30,946 nt of DNA from an uncultured Oscillospiraceae bacterium. Its GTDB lineage: Bacteria > Bacillota > Clostridia > Oscillospirales > Oscillospiraceae. The notes beneath the pieces were generated by a model, which was not told the origin of the DNA, ran no database searches, and was given only the letters and a program-made list of their open reading frames with translations. How positions within the stretch are numbered: position 1 is the stretch's first letter; each line of letters starts with the position of its first letter. Both the position numbers and the translations under genes were made by a program. The stretch covers positions 1 to 30,946 of the forward strand of contig CAJTQP010000027.1 in assembly GCA_910578575.1 (NCBI GenBank), in the 5' to 3' direction. Positions 21,145 to 29,839 of this stretch are shown piece by piece.

Positions 21145-21795
21145 GTGTATTTTTTGATCGACTATGAAAATGTGAGGAATGCGGGGATGCAGGGGACAGA
21201 ATATCTCCTGCCAGACGACCATGTCATTGTCTTTTATAGTAAGGCGGCCCCCAATATGGAGGCGCGGCATCTGACGGATATCAAAAAATCTGGCTGCGGC
21301 TTCTCCACCTGCAAGCTGCTCAAGGTGCGCAAGAACGGCCTGGATTTTTATATCGCCACCAAGGTAGGGGAGATCGTGGGCGCAGGCTACCGGGGCAACA
21401 TTGCCATCATCAGCCGGGACGAGGGCTTTCAGGCTGTACGGGATTACTGGACCACACGGGCGGTCCCCACCCGGCGGGTGTTGGTCAATGAGAGTATCTC
21501 CCGAAGCATCATCAGTGCCAACGAGCCCACCCAGAGGACACAGTTGGTCCAGCAGGAGTTGAAATTGCTGGATATCGGCAACTTCTTCTCCGCCTATGAG
21601 GAGAGCCTAAAGCTGAAGAAAATGCTGGAGGAGGCCTTTGCTGGCACAGAATTTTCCTCTCGGACCGGGGAGATCGAGGATATCCTGAAAAATGGAAAGA
21701 CCCCTAAGGTGATTTACTTAGATACCCTCCACCGTTTTGGCCGAAAAGACGGTCTGGTGGTGTATAAAATGTTGAAAAATTGCGCGGAATTTTAA
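21145..21795 (+). CDS. PIN/NYN-like nuclease-fold protein
   Basis: A 216-residue protein whose first half looks like a PIN/NYN-type domain: YFLIDYENVRNAG holds the first conserved acidic residue (Asp6) followed by E-N, KNGLDFYIATKVGEIV carries a second Asp, and NIAIISRDEGFQAVRDYW carries the D-x-G-F pair typical of the fold. These acids would coordinate metal for RNA cleavage. The second half (residues about 125-216) is helical and has no family I recognise. The start is GTG at 21145 with GAAGGCGA upstream. It stands alone after the tsf terminator. The RNA target is unknown. Confidence 0.75.
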   Translation: MYFLIDYENVRNAGMQGTEYLLPDDHVIVFYSKAAPNMEARHLTDIKKSGCGFSTCKLLKVRKNGLDFYIATKVGEIVGAGYRGNIAIISRDEGFQAVRDYWTTRAVPTRRVLVNESISRSIISANEPTQRTQLVQQELKLLDIGNFFSAYEESLKLKKMLEEAFAGTEFSSRTGEIEDILKNGKTPKVIYLDTLHRFGRKDGLVVYKMLKNCAEF

Positions 21796-21861
21796 CAAAA
21801 GATTGCGCGGTTTCCGCCCTCATTTTTACGCTGCTTTGGGGAAAGAATACCCAGTGGAGCA

Positions 21862-21890
21862 TTGACTTTTTCTAGGAAGTATGCTATTCT
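21862..21890 (+). promoter_or_regulatory. Promoter of the hemolysin III-degV operon
   Basis: TTGACT (21862-21867) and TATTCT (21885-21890) are 17 nt apart. Transcription would begin near 21897, downstream of an alternative upstream start in the same frame, supporting ATG 21949. Confidence 0.7.
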
Positions 21891-21948
21891 TAATATACAA
21901 AACAAGATGAAGCAATCTTCAAATCAGTCAGAGGGAGGGGAAGAAGCT

Positions 21949-22608
21949 ATGACAGAATCCGCGGCATATCCCGCGCCCCGGCAGCAGCAGTTAGGGGAAG
22001 AAATCCTCAATGCCATTTCCCACGGAGTTGGCGCACTCTTGGCCGTCGTGGCCACGATTTTTCTTGTTTTCCGGGCGAAAGCATACGGGACGGTACTGAA
22101 CATAGCCAGCGTTACGATTTTTGGCGTATCTATGTTCCTGCTCTATCTGGTCTCCTGCCTCTATCACGCGCTACCGGTCTCGAAGGGAAAGGCAGTGTTT
22201 CAGGTGTTGGACCACTGCTCTATTTTCATTCTCATCCTGGGCACCTATGTCCCTGTGTGCCTGGTGACAGTGGGCGGGACCTTTGGCTGGACGATTCTGG
22301 CGGTAAACACCGCCTGTGCGGTGTTGGGCATCTTGCTCAATGCCATCAGCCTGCGGCGGTTCAAAAAGCTGTCCCTGGTGTTGTATGTGGTCATGGGATG
22401 GATGGGCGTTTTGGCCTTCCCCCACCTGATTCAGAACTTGAGCCCCTGGGGCTTTGTGGCCCTGCTGCTGGGGGGACTTTCCTACACTGTGGGAATCGTC
22501 TTCTACCGGCAGAAGGAAAAACCCTACCGACATGGCGTCTGGCACTTCTTTGTGCTGGGAGGCACGATCTTTCAATTTTTCACTGTATATACCAACTGCT
22601 GTTGTTAA
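21949..22608 (+). CDS. Hemolysin III family membrane protein (YqfA/PAQR type)
   Basis: A 219-residue polytopic protein with seven hydrophobic segments, as expected of the HlyIII/PAQR superfamily. The family's conserved residues are present: EILNAISHGVGALLAV near the N-terminus, Ser and His in LVSCLYHAL, Asp and His in VLDHCSIFILILGTYVPVCLV, and the two His of YRHGVWHFFVLGGTIFQF at the C-terminus; together these form the presumed zinc site. Members resemble hydrolases of the ceramidase superfamily, and the old haemolysin name does not establish toxicity. ATG 21949 is chosen because GAGGGAGGGG precedes it. degV follows 12 nt after its stop. Confidence 0.9.
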   Translation: MTESAAYPAPRQQQLGEEILNAISHGVGALLAVVATIFLVFRAKAYGTVLNIASVTIFGVSMFLLYLVSCLYHALPVSKGKAVFQVLDHCSIFILILGTYVPVCLVTVGGTFGWTILAVNTACAVLGILLNAISLRRFKKLSLVLYVVMGWMGVLAFPHLIQNLSPWGFVALLLGGLSYTVGIVFYRQKEKPYRHGVWHFFVLGGTIFQFFTVYTNCCC

Positions 22609-22620
22609 AAGGAGTCCGCT

Positions 22621-23490
22621 ATGAGAGAGTATGTGATTACCACCGATTCTTGCTGTGACCTGCCCCAAGAGCTGGTGCAGGCGTTGGAGCTTACTGTGGT
22701 GCCCTTGAACGTCCAGTTCGGTCAGGAGCAATTTCAGAACAAGCCGGGAGACGGCCCAGATATCCACGAATTTTACCAGCGCCTGGCCCAGGGGGAGAAG
22801 TCTCAAACCTCTGCCCCCAATGTGGAGGCTTTTAAGGAGGCCTTCCGCCCCCATTTGCAGGCGGGAAAGGACGTGCTCTATCTGGCGTTTTCCTCTGCCC
22901 TCAGCGCCACCTACCAGACCGGGGCCCTAGCTTTGGAGGAGCTCCAGGAGGAATTCCCCGATGCCACCTTACTGGCGGTAGACACCCTCTGTGCCTCTCT
23001 AGGCCAGGGGTTGCTGGTGGATTTGGTGGTACAGGAGAAACGGAAGGGGAAAACCATCCAGGAGGCCTATCAGTTTGCCCAGGATACCAAGCTGAAAATT
23101 TGTCACTGGTTCACTGTGGACGATTTGGGCCAGCTCCGCCGGGGCGGGCGCCTGTCCGCAGGTAAGGCGGTAGCCGGGGCCCTGCTGAATATTAAGCCGG
23201 TGCTCCATGTGGATGACCAGGGCCGCCTGGTGCCGGTGGATACGGTGCGGGGACGGAAGAAGTCCCTGGCCGCCCTGGTGGAGCGGATGAAAGCCACCGT
23301 AGTAGACCCGGAGGGTCAGCATGTGTACATCAGCCACGGGGACTGTCTGGAGGAGGCGGAGACCCTGGCCTCTATGGTTCGGGAGGCCTGCCATGTGCCC
23401 ACCGTCACCATCGGCTATGTGGGGCCCGTGATTGGTTCCCACAGCGGCAAGGGTACCTTGGCCCTGTTCTCGGTGGGGACCAAGCGGTAA
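22621..23490 (+). CDS. DegV family fatty-acid-binding protein
   Basis: A 289-residue DegV protein. The N-terminal domain starts with YVITTDSCCDLPQEL and contains TSAPNVEAFKEAF and LYLAFSSALSATYQTG, whose Ser-rich loops contact the carboxylate of a bound fatty acid. The C-terminal domain starts near CHWFTVDDLGQLRRGGRLSAGKAV and ends with GYVGPVIGSHSGKGTLALF, a hallmark of the family. Some DegV proteins act as FakB, the fatty-acid subunit of fatty acid kinase; no fakA is seen here. AAAGGAG precedes the ATG, and the spacing indicates one operon with the hemolysin III gene. Confidence 0.95.
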   Translation: MREYVITTDSCCDLPQELVQALELTVVPLNVQFGQEQFQNKPGDGPDIHEFYQRLAQGEKSQTSAPNVEAFKEAFRPHLQAGKDVLYLAFSSALSATYQTGALALEELQEEFPDATLLAVDTLCASLGQGLLVDLVVQEKRKGKTIQEAYQFAQDTKLKICHWFTVDDLGQLRRGGRLSAGKAVAGALLNIKPVLHVDDQGRLVPVDTVRGRKKSLAALVERMKATVVDPEGQHVYISHGDCLEEAETLASMVREACHVPTVTIGYVGPVIGSHSGKGTLALFSVGTKR

Positions 23491-23556
23491 CAGCAGGAGA
23501 AGGCTAGACGACAGGCAATATCCTTTTGTGATGCGATATGCAAGGAGATGATCCGG

Positions 23557-24129
23557 ATGGCATTGCCCATAGAGGAAACACGCTATACCTTTGCGGACTG
23601 TCTTTCCTGGAAGGAGAGCGAACGCATTGAGCTCATCAATGGGACAGCAATCATGATGTCTCCGCCGTCTAGAATTCATCAAGAGATTAGTGGTGAACTC
23701 TTCCGGCAGCTTGCAAACTTTTTGGAAGGGAAGAAGTGTAAGGTCTATCATGCGCCCTTTGCCGTTCGGCTGTTTGAGCAGAGTGGTGATTGTCCAGAAG
23801 ATGTAGACACAATGGTGGAGCCTGATATTTCCGTTGTTTGTGACCAGGATAAGCTGGACAGCAGGGGGTGTAAAGGCGCACCAGATTTGGTGATTGAAAT
23901 TTTATCGCCCTCTACACGAAGGCATGACCGTTTGGTGAAACTTGGCCTGTATCAAAAAGCAGGGGTTTTAGAGTACTGGATCGTGGACCCAGAAAATAAA
24001 TCCGTGCAAGTGTTTCTACTGAACAAGGGACTGTTGCTTCCAGAAGAAGATTATGGCCAAGAAGATATCGCAAAAGTAAATGTATTGGATGGGTGCTTTG
24101 TGGAACTGAGCAAAGTGTTTCCAGAATAA
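23557..24129 (+). CDS. Uma2 family (PD-(D/E)XK-fold) protein, copy 1
   Basis: A 190-residue member of the Uma2/DUF820 family, predicted to be a restriction-endonuclease-like nuclease. The active-site layout is visible: Glu in ERIELINGTAIMMSPPSRIHQEIS, Asp in VEPDISVVCD, the PDLVIEILSPST block (Asp and Glu), and Lys in KLGLYQKAGVLEYWIVDP. AAGGAG at 23542-23547 fits ATG 23557, 9 nt away, better than ATG 23548, one nt away. It is AT-richer than its neighbours, which may mean later acquisition. It is convergent with a second Uma2 gene across a shared terminator. No biological role is established for most members. Confidence 0.9.
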   Translation: MALPIEETRYTFADCLSWKESERIELINGTAIMMSPPSRIHQEISGELFRQLANFLEGKKCKVYHAPFAVRLFEQSGDCPEDVDTMVEPDISVVCDQDKLDSRGCKGAPDLVIEILSPSTRRHDRLVKLGLYQKAGVLEYWIVDPENKSVQVFLLNKGLLLPEEDYGQEDIAKVNVLDGCFVELSKVFPE

Positions 24130-24163
24130 AAAGAGGTCGGGGAATATCCTCGACCTCTTTTCT
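24129..24163. terminator. Bidirectional terminator between the two Uma2 genes
   Basis: A 15-bp stem (24129-24143 with 24147-24161, one G-U pair) has an ata loop. It starts with A-rich and ends with T-rich sequence, so each strand reads as stem plus U-tract. It lies directly after the stop at 24129 and 19 nt from the stop of the opposing gene. Confidence 0.9.
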
Positions 24164-24181
24164 TGCGTGTTAAGTTTTTCC

Positions 24182-24709
24182 TTAGGGAACACGGGCAAAG
24201 ATGGATGCGATGGGGACCTCTAAATCCCTGAATTTTATGACAGTGTCTCGTTCCCCTTCTGCCCAATCTGGGAATTGGGCATAGGTCCTGTCATACCGAA
24301 GGGAACTGTTTTCCAGGAGAAAGACGTCAATAAACTTATCGGTGGGACTGACGATCCAATACTCGGAAACGCCTGCGCGTTCGTAGGCGTCTTTCTTTTT
24401 GCCCTTATCGTTGGTGGCCGTAGAAGGGGAGAGGACCTCCACCACCAAATCAGGGGCACCGTGGATGCCATTAGCATGCACCTTGCTGGGGTCGCATACA
24501 ACCATCATGTCTGGGATAAAGCGGTTGTTTTCGTCTAGGTAAAGGTCTAGGCCATCGGAAAATGCTTCACAGGTCTTACTCCCTTCCAGAAGAGATGCAA
24601 ATAAGTGGTGAATATTTCCGACCACACGGTTGTGGTTTGTGGATGGACTGGGGGACATAGCCACAAGAATACCATTGATCAATTCTTCTTGTCTACGGGT
24701 TTCAGTCAT
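24182..24709 (-). CDS. Uma2 family (PD-(D/E)XK-fold) protein, copy 2
   Basis: A 175-residue paralogue of the protein at 23557-24129. It shares the same layout: EELINGILVAMSPSPSTNHNRVV, RFIPDMMVVCDPSK, GAPDLVVEVLSPSTATNDKGKK, YERAGVSEYWIVSPTDK. It is shorter at the N-terminus. AAGGTGGG precedes the ATG on the minus strand. It begins 35 nt after the stop of the ClpE-like gene in the same direction, so it may be cotranscribed with it. Apart from the shared motifs the two copies are well diverged, so this is not a recent tandem duplication. Confidence 0.9.
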   Translation of the reverse strand: MTETRRQEELINGILVAMSPSPSTNHNRVVGNIHHLFASLLEGSKTCEAFSDGLDLYLDENNRFIPDMMVVCDPSKVHANGIHGAPDLVVEVLSPSTATNDKGKKKDAYERAGVSEYWIVSPTDKFIDVFLLENSSLRYDRTYAQFPDWAEGERDTVIKFRDLEVPIASIFARVP

Positions 24710-24744
24710 AGGAATCCCACCTTATTCAAGAGTCAAGTCAAAGC

Positions 24745-27120
24745 TCAAAGTGCTAAGATGCTGATTTTTCCATCCTCCACCACCGCTTTCAACGCGGTAA
24801 CCGGGTGAAGATAGCTGTCGATAATCTTGGTGGCGATGGGGTCCTCCAGTTGCTTCTGAATGGTCCGCCGGAGGTTTCTTGCACCCTGGGCAGCGGAATA
24901 GGACTCCTTCACCAACTGCTCCAGGACACTGTCCTCCCACTGGAAGGTCAAGCCCTTATCCTGGAGGACGCCTTGCAGCTCTACCAGCATGATCTGGGCA
25001 ATGGCACGGAAGTTCTCCTCAGAGAGTTGGTTGAAAGTGACCACCTCATCCACCCGGTTGATGAACTCCGGGCGAAGGAATTGACGCAGGGCCTTCATGG
25101 CCTTTTCCTTGCTCTGCTCGTTGGTGGTTTTCCCAAAGCCCAGGGGCCCGGAACTGCTGTCGCTACCGGCGTTGGAGGTCATAACGATGACGGTGTTTTC
25201 AAAGTTCACCACCCGTCCTTGGGCGTCGGTGATGTGCCCGTCGTCCAGGATTTGCAGGAGGATGTTCAACACATCCGGGTGTGCTTTTTCGATCTCGTCA
25301 AAGAGGATCACCGCATAGGGCTTGCGGCGGATTTTTTCCGTCAACTGCCCCGCCTCATCATAGCCCACATAGCCTGGAGGGGAGCCGATGATCCGGGAGA
25401 CGCTGTGCTTTTCCATGAACTCGGACATGTCCAGGCGGATGAGGGATTCCGGAGCGTGGAACAGGTCCTCTGCCAGCCGTTTTACCAGCTCCGTTTTCCC
25501 CACGCCGGTGGAGCCCACAAAGATGAAGGACACAGGCTTGCGCTTGGAGGACACCCCCACCCGGTTGCGCCGGATGGCGGACGCCACAGCGGTGATGGCC
25601 TCGTCCTGGCCGATGATGGCATCCTTCAGCCGCTCCTCCAGCTTGGCCAGGCGCTCATACTCCTGCTCTTGGATGGTGCTGGCGGGAATCTTGGTCCACA
25701 GTTCCACCACCCGTGCCAGGCTCTCCAAGGTGAGGGCAGGGGCCTCCTGCTCCTCTAGGACTTTCTTCTCCTGGAGAAGTTGGAGCTCCTTGCTGCGCAG
25801 TTCTGCCAGGCGTTCATAAGCCTGTTCGCTGGCGTCGGCCATCATAACCTCCCGCTCCACGGCGATGTCGTCCAGTTCCTTCTGGACCTCCTGGGAGCGG
25901 GCCAGGGACTTGTTTTTCAGATTTACGTCGGAGCAGGCCTCGTCGATCAGGTCGATGGCCTTGTCTGGCAGGAAGCGGTCGGTGATATAGCGTTCCGACA
26001 TCAGCACCGCCAGACGGGCGATGTCGGGGGTGATGCGCACGTGATGGAACTCCTCATAATAGGGGGCCACGCCCTTGATGATATCCACGGAGTCCTCAAT
26101 GGAGGGCTCGTTGACCATCACAGGCTGGAAGCGACGCTCCAAAGCGGAGTCCTTTTCAATATACTTTCGGTATTCCACCAAAGTGGTGGCGCCGATCACT
26201 TGAATTTCCCCACGGGAGAGAGCGGGCTTGAGGATGTTGGCGGCATTCATGGAGCCCTCGGCATCCCCGGCCCCCACCAGGTTGTGGACCTCGTCAATGA
26301 CCAGGATGATGTTGCCCAGCTTCTTGACCTCTTCGATGAGGCCCTTCATCCGGCTCTCAAACTGGCCCCGGAACTGGGTCCCGGCCACCAGGGAGGTCAG
26401 GTCCAGCAAATAGACCTCCTTGTCCTTGAGCTTATAGGGGACGTCGCCCTGATGGATTTTTGCAGCCAGGCCCTCCGCGATGGCAGTTTTGCCCACGCCG
26501 GGCTCACCGATGAGGCAGGGGTTGTTCTTCTGCCGGCGGTTCAAAATCTGGATCACCCGCTCCAGTTCCTGCTCCCGGCCAATCATGGGGTCTAGCTTCC
26601 CCTCGGCAGCCTTGCGGGAGAGGGAGATGCAGTGGTTTTCCAAAAACTTGCGCTTGGCGCGGGCCTTGCGCTCGCTCTTTTCCCCGCGGGAGGAACGGGA
26701 GGCATCGCCATTCTGGGTCGGTTGCTCCGCCGGGGTGTTGTCCCCCTTTTCCCCCTCACTGTTGGTGCCCATATTGCCGATGAGTTTGTTGAGGAAGGGG
26801 AACGTGGCGGTGCGGCCCTCTTCCTCCTCGTCGTCTTCGTCGCTGCTGTTGGGGTCCATGGCGTTGGAGAGGTTGTTCACAAGACCCTCCAGGCTTTCCG
26901 CGCCGTCAAAGGCGGACATCATTTCAGTGGTGAGGCCCTCCAAGTCCTCATCACTCAGCCCCATCTTTTCAATCATATCGGTGACAGGGCGGATGTTCAG
27001 CTCCCTGGCACATTTGAGGCAAAGCCCCTCGTTTCGGCTGCTCTGGCCGTTGTTATCCAGCCGGGTGATAAAAATCACGGCCACATTTTTTTTGCATCGG
27101 CTGCACAGAGTTGGCTGCAT
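24745..27120 (-). CDS. ClpE-like Clp/Hsp100 AAA+ unfoldase with N-terminal zinc finger
   Basis: A 791-residue AAA+ unfoldase predicted to feed substrates to ClpP. The N-terminus is a zinc finger (C6-x2-C9 and C34-x2-C37) like ClpE and McsA, followed by an acidic low-complexity linker (SSDEDDEEEEG) instead of the ClpC/ClpA N-domain repeats. The first AAA module has Walker A GEPGVGKT (about 205-212) and IILVIDEVHNLVGAG. A middle helical segment follows (VQKELDDIAVEREVMM to LQEKKVLEEQ). The second module has Walker A GSTGVGKT (536-543), SEFMEKHSVSRIIGSPPGYVGYDEAGQLTE and AVILFDEIEKAHPDVLN. No ClpP, McsB or CtsR gene is nearby, and no CtsR operator is apparent upstream. Confidence 0.93.
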   Translation of the reverse strand: MQPTLCSRCKKNVAVIFITRLDNNGQSSRNEGLCLKCARELNIRPVTDMIEKMGLSDEDLEGLTTEMMSAFDGAESLEGLVNNLSNAMDPNSSDEDDEEEEGRTATFPFLNKLIGNMGTNSEGEKGDNTPAEQPTQNGDASRSSRGEKSERKARAKRKFLENHCISLSRKAAEGKLDPMIGREQELERVIQILNRRQKNNPCLIGEPGVGKTAIAEGLAAKIHQGDVPYKLKDKEVYLLDLTSLVAGTQFRGQFESRMKGLIEEVKKLGNIILVIDEVHNLVGAGDAEGSMNAANILKPALSRGEIQVIGATTLVEYRKYIEKDSALERRFQPVMVNEPSIEDSVDIIKGVAPYYEEFHHVRITPDIARLAVLMSERYITDRFLPDKAIDLIDEACSDVNLKNKSLARSQEVQKELDDIAVEREVMMADASEQAYERLAELRSKELQLLQEKKVLEEQEAPALTLESLARVVELWTKIPASTIQEQEYERLAKLEERLKDAIIGQDEAITAVASAIRRNRVGVSSKRKPVSFIFVGSTGVGKTELVKRLAEDLFHAPESLIRLDMSEFMEKHSVSRIIGSPPGYVGYDEAGQLTEKIRRKPYAVILFDEIEKAHPDVLNILLQILDDGHITDAQGRVVNFENTVIVMTSNAGSDSSSGPLGFGKTTNEQSKEKAMKALRQFLRPEFINRVDEVVTFNQLSEENFRAIAQIMLVELQGVLQDKGLTFQWEDSVLEQLVKESYSAAQGARNLRRTIQKQLEDPIATKIIDSYLHPVTALKAVVEDGKISILAL

Positions 27121-27241
27121 AGGCGATCACTCCTTGAGGAATCAGAAATTCTGATGAATGGTAAATATTGACTTGCTGGGGGGAGAAAAGCATTGTGAAA
27201 CATCATATCACGGCTTTGTGAATTGGATGTGAATGAATGGG

Positions 27242-27886
27242 TCAAAAGAGGGAGAAGAAGGACGGGACTGTGAACAGGGAGAGCAGATAGCTTTCCCGCA
27301 CCACATCAGCGGGAATCCATCCCAAGAGATCACACAGGGCCCAGCGGGCCACCAATAGGATCAGGATGCCCTTGAGCAGGCCGGCCAATCCACCCAGCAG
27401 GTGGTTGAGCTGCCGCAGCACCGGCAGCTTCGCCAGCAGGTTCAGGGCGTGGGAGAGGATGTTCCACAGCAAAAGGATACACACAAAGCCCAACAGGAAG
27501 CAGATGGACCGGGACAGCAGAGCGGACAAAGAGGCGGCGATCTCCTGGGCAGTGGCCGCCCGAAAATTTTCCACTTGTCCAGAAATCTGCTCCTGAATGG
27601 ACTGGGGATACTTTTCTAGGAGAGAGGCGGTATCCTGGCTGCTGTCGGTCTGGCCCGGATCGTTTTCTTGTGCGGCCAGCAGCTTTTCCACCAGGACAGG
27701 CTCCAGCTTTTCCTGGAGAAGGTAGGAATAGTGGGTGGACAGATACCACCCGCCGGACAGGGCCACCAGTACGGCAATCAGGGAACAGAGGGTGAGGACA
27801 AAGCCCCGCCGCGCCCCTGTTATCACGCAGTACAACAGGATGACCAGGACGGCCAAGTCCAGAAGCAGGGAGAGGGTCATGGTCAT
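27242..27886 (-). CDS. CvpA family membrane protein
   Basis: A 214-residue membrane protein of the CvpA/colicin V production family. Four hydrophobic segments are visible: residues 5-22 with the family's ITGARRGFVLTL following, 30-46, about 128-150 and 170-192. Between them lies a soluble stretch of about 75 residues rich in Gln and Glu. Family members are linked to envelope processes, but the molecular function is unknown. Its ATG overlaps the upstream stop by 4 nt (27883-27886), so it is translationally coupled to the DUF5711-like gene. It is the last gene of the ecf-truA-led minus-strand set. Confidence 0.88.
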   Translation of the reverse strand: MTMTLSLLLDLAVLVILLYCVITGARRGFVLTLCSLIAVLVALSGGWYLSTHYSYLLQEKLEPVLVEKLLAAQENDPGQTDSSQDTASLLEKYPQSIQEQISGQVENFRAATAQEIAASLSALLSRSICFLLGFVCILLLWNILSHALNLLAKLPVLRQLNHLLGGLAGLLKGILILLVARWALCDLLGWIPADVVRESYLLSLFTVPSFFSLF

Positions 27887-29046
27887 TTGTCCTCCTCGTT
27901 GTCCATCCGGGAGCCAGAGGGATAGTAGAGACTCACTGACGTACTGCCAATCAGGGCCACGCCGCCGTCCTTGTAAATGGCTAAGTTACGAATCCCCATC
28001 TGGTTGGCCAGGGTGCGGTAGTTTTCCAGTTTACGGGTGGTGGTGTAGATATCCCCGGTGGTGAGCAGGGCAATGTCCTGCCCACGGGCGGCCAGAGCCA
28101 AGGCCTGGCCCTGGATATAGAGTTTGCCGATCTCGTCCCCGTCACTGTCCACAGTGACCAAGGTCCCAGAGCTGCCGGAGGCGGAGCGGGAGAGGAAGAG
28201 GGTGGCAAAGCCGTTGCCCTGGAGGGTGCCCATCTTCAAGTATTGGGAGGCATAGTCATAGGAATCCTCCATGACCCCGCTGGAATCCAGGATCATGAGG
28301 CTTTGGTCCCCCAAAATCCAGCACTTCCCGTCGCTGAGAATGGACAGCACCACGTTGGAGCCCAGGGAGACCTCTCTGGTGGCGTAGTCACGGGAGGAGA
28401 AGGTATAGTAGAGCAGGGTGTTTTCAAAGCCACCGTTTAACTGGCCGGGGGAGATGAGATAGACTCCCCGACAGTCCGGGGTCACTACGGCGTCGGAGAT
28501 GTAACGGCTGGAGAGCCGGATAGACTGCACGGCATCCATAGAGGTGTCATAGACTGTGACCACCCCTTTGTAGCCGCTGATCTTGCTGGTGACAGCCACC
28601 CAGCCGGAGCTGTTGATGGTGGCACAGAGGATGGCCTCCTCTGTGGGCAGCTCCAGGGAGTGGACCAGGACGTCGTCCTTCACTACCGCCAACTGCTGTC
28701 CTCCTACGTCATAGACCACGGCATAGTTGCCGGCGGAGTTCACAGCGGGGGCGTTCATGGAGACGGCCTCTTTCAGCTTGGCGGCGCCAGAGGGAGAGTA
28801 GACCTGAATCTGGGAGGAGGTGCTGATGAGCAAATTGTTGCCCAGTCCCAGAAAGAGGCTGTTGGATTGGGCGTTGTGGGGGAAATCCTCCGCCTGGGTG
28901 CGGGTCAACTGCCGCAGGGAAAAGGCGATCCGGTCCCCAAAGACTGCAACCAAAAGCAGCACCACCACAATAGCGGCCACCGCAAGCAGAAGGATCACGC
29001 GCTGCTTGCGGGTGAGGGTACGTTGTAAGGTGAGCAATTTGCGCAT
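27883..29046 (-). CDS. DUF5711-like membrane-anchored beta-propeller protein
   Basis: A 387-residue protein with a basic N-terminus and one transmembrane segment (VILLLAVAAIVVVLLLVAVF, residues about 17-36); the rest is probably outside the cell. The outer part consists of repeated short strands with turns such as AVNSAGNYAVVYDVGGQQLAVV, ATINSSGWVAVTSKI and VVTPDCRGVYLISPG, typical of a WD40-like propeller and of the DUF5711 family, which I name from memory. ATG 29046 is chosen because GGAGG precedes it; ATG 29058 would overlap that site. It starts 31 nt after the truA stop. No ligand or partner can be named. Confidence 0.8.
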   Translation of the reverse strand: MRKLLTLQRTLTRKQRVILLLAVAAIVVVLLLVAVFGDRIAFSLRQLTRTQAEDFPHNAQSNSLFLGLGNNLLISTSSQIQVYSPSGAAKLKEAVSMNAPAVNSAGNYAVVYDVGGQQLAVVKDDVLVHSLELPTEEAILCATINSSGWVAVTSKISGYKGVVTVYDTSMDAVQSIRLSSRYISDAVVTPDCRGVYLISPGQLNGGFENTLLYYTFSSRDYATREVSLGSNVVLSILSDGKCWILGDQSLMILDSSGVMEDSYDYASQYLKMGTLQGNGFATLFLSRSASGSSGTLVTVDSDGDEIGKLYIQGQALALAARGQDIALLTTGDIYTTTRKLENYRTLANQMGIRNLAIYKDGGVALIGSTSVSLYYPSGSRMDNEEDK

Positions 29047-29077
29047 GATAACCTCCATATAGCTGAGAAGCGAAGCG

Positions 29078-29830
29078 TCAGGGCAGGTCGGGGATGGGAT
29101 ACCAGAGTTTTGTCATGTACAGGCCCTGGGGGGGCGCGGTGGGTCCTGCGGCGGTGCGGTTTTTTCCCGCCAGGAGGGCGGGGATATCCTCCGGGGAGAG
29201 CTTCCCCTCAGAGGCGTAGACGCAGGTGCCCACCATGGCCCGGACCATATTATAGAGAAAACCGTCGGCGCACACCCGGCAGGAGATCATAGGCCCCTCT
29301 TGGGTGATGTCAAAGTAGTGGACGGTGCGCACGGTGGTTTTCGTCTCGGTGCCCACAGAGCGGACGCATGCGAAGTCATGGGTGCCAACAAAGTGGCTGG
29401 CTGCCGCCTGCATCACCTCGGCCCTGAGCTTTTTGGGATAGAACCACACCCGGTTGACCAGAAAGGCGTTGCGGATGCGGGAGTTGTAGATGCGATAGGT
29501 ATATTCCTTTTGAATGCAGCTGCCGATGGCGTTGAAGTCCTCTGGAACCTGGGTGGCCTTGGTGACCACGATGTCCCCCGGCAGGCGGGAATTCACCGCC
29601 AGAGGGAGCCGGTCACAGGGGATGGAGGAGCTGGTCCGGAAATTGGCCACATAGACCTCCGCATGGACCCCGGCGTCGGTGCGCCCGGCGCCGGTACACT
29701 TCACCGGATGGCCCAACACCGCCGTCAGGGCCTTTTCCAAGGTCTCCGCCACGGTGACGTCTCGCTTTTGGACCTGCCAGCCGTGGTAGTTCGTGCCGTC
29801 GTACATGAGGGTGAGAGCAATGTTCCGCAT
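29078..29830 (-). CDS. truA: tRNA pseudouridine(38-40) synthase TruA
   Basis: A 250-residue TruA that converts uridines 38-40 of the tRNA anticodon stem-loop to pseudouridine. The catalytic block GAGRTDAGVHA contains Asp52. The N-terminal MYDGTNYHGWQVQ and later motifs (FVGTHDFACV; GFLYNMVRAMVGTCV) are family-typical, and the length is normal (about 245-270). It begins 9 nt after the ecfT stop, the standard ecfA-ecfT-truA order of Firmicutes. Confidence 0.97.
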   Translation of the reverse strand: MRNIALTLMYDGTNYHGWQVQKRDVTVAETLEKALTAVLGHPVKCTGAGRTDAGVHAEVYVANFRTSSSIPCDRLPLAVNSRLPGDIVVTKATQVPEDFNAIGSCIQKEYTYRIYNSRIRNAFLVNRVWFYPKKLRAEVMQAAASHFVGTHDFACVRSVGTETKTTVRTVHYFDITQEGPMISCRVCADGFLYNMVRAMVGTCVYASEGKLSPEDIPALLAGKNRTAAGPTAPPQGLYMTKLWYPIPDLP

Positions 29831-29839
29831 AGTGCCTCC

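Noticed and set aside
27121..27241. Promoter for the ClpE-like gene on the minus strand
   Set aside because: TATGAT is present, but no -35 at 16-18 nt spacing could be found, and no CtsR or CIRCE repeat is visible, so none is called.
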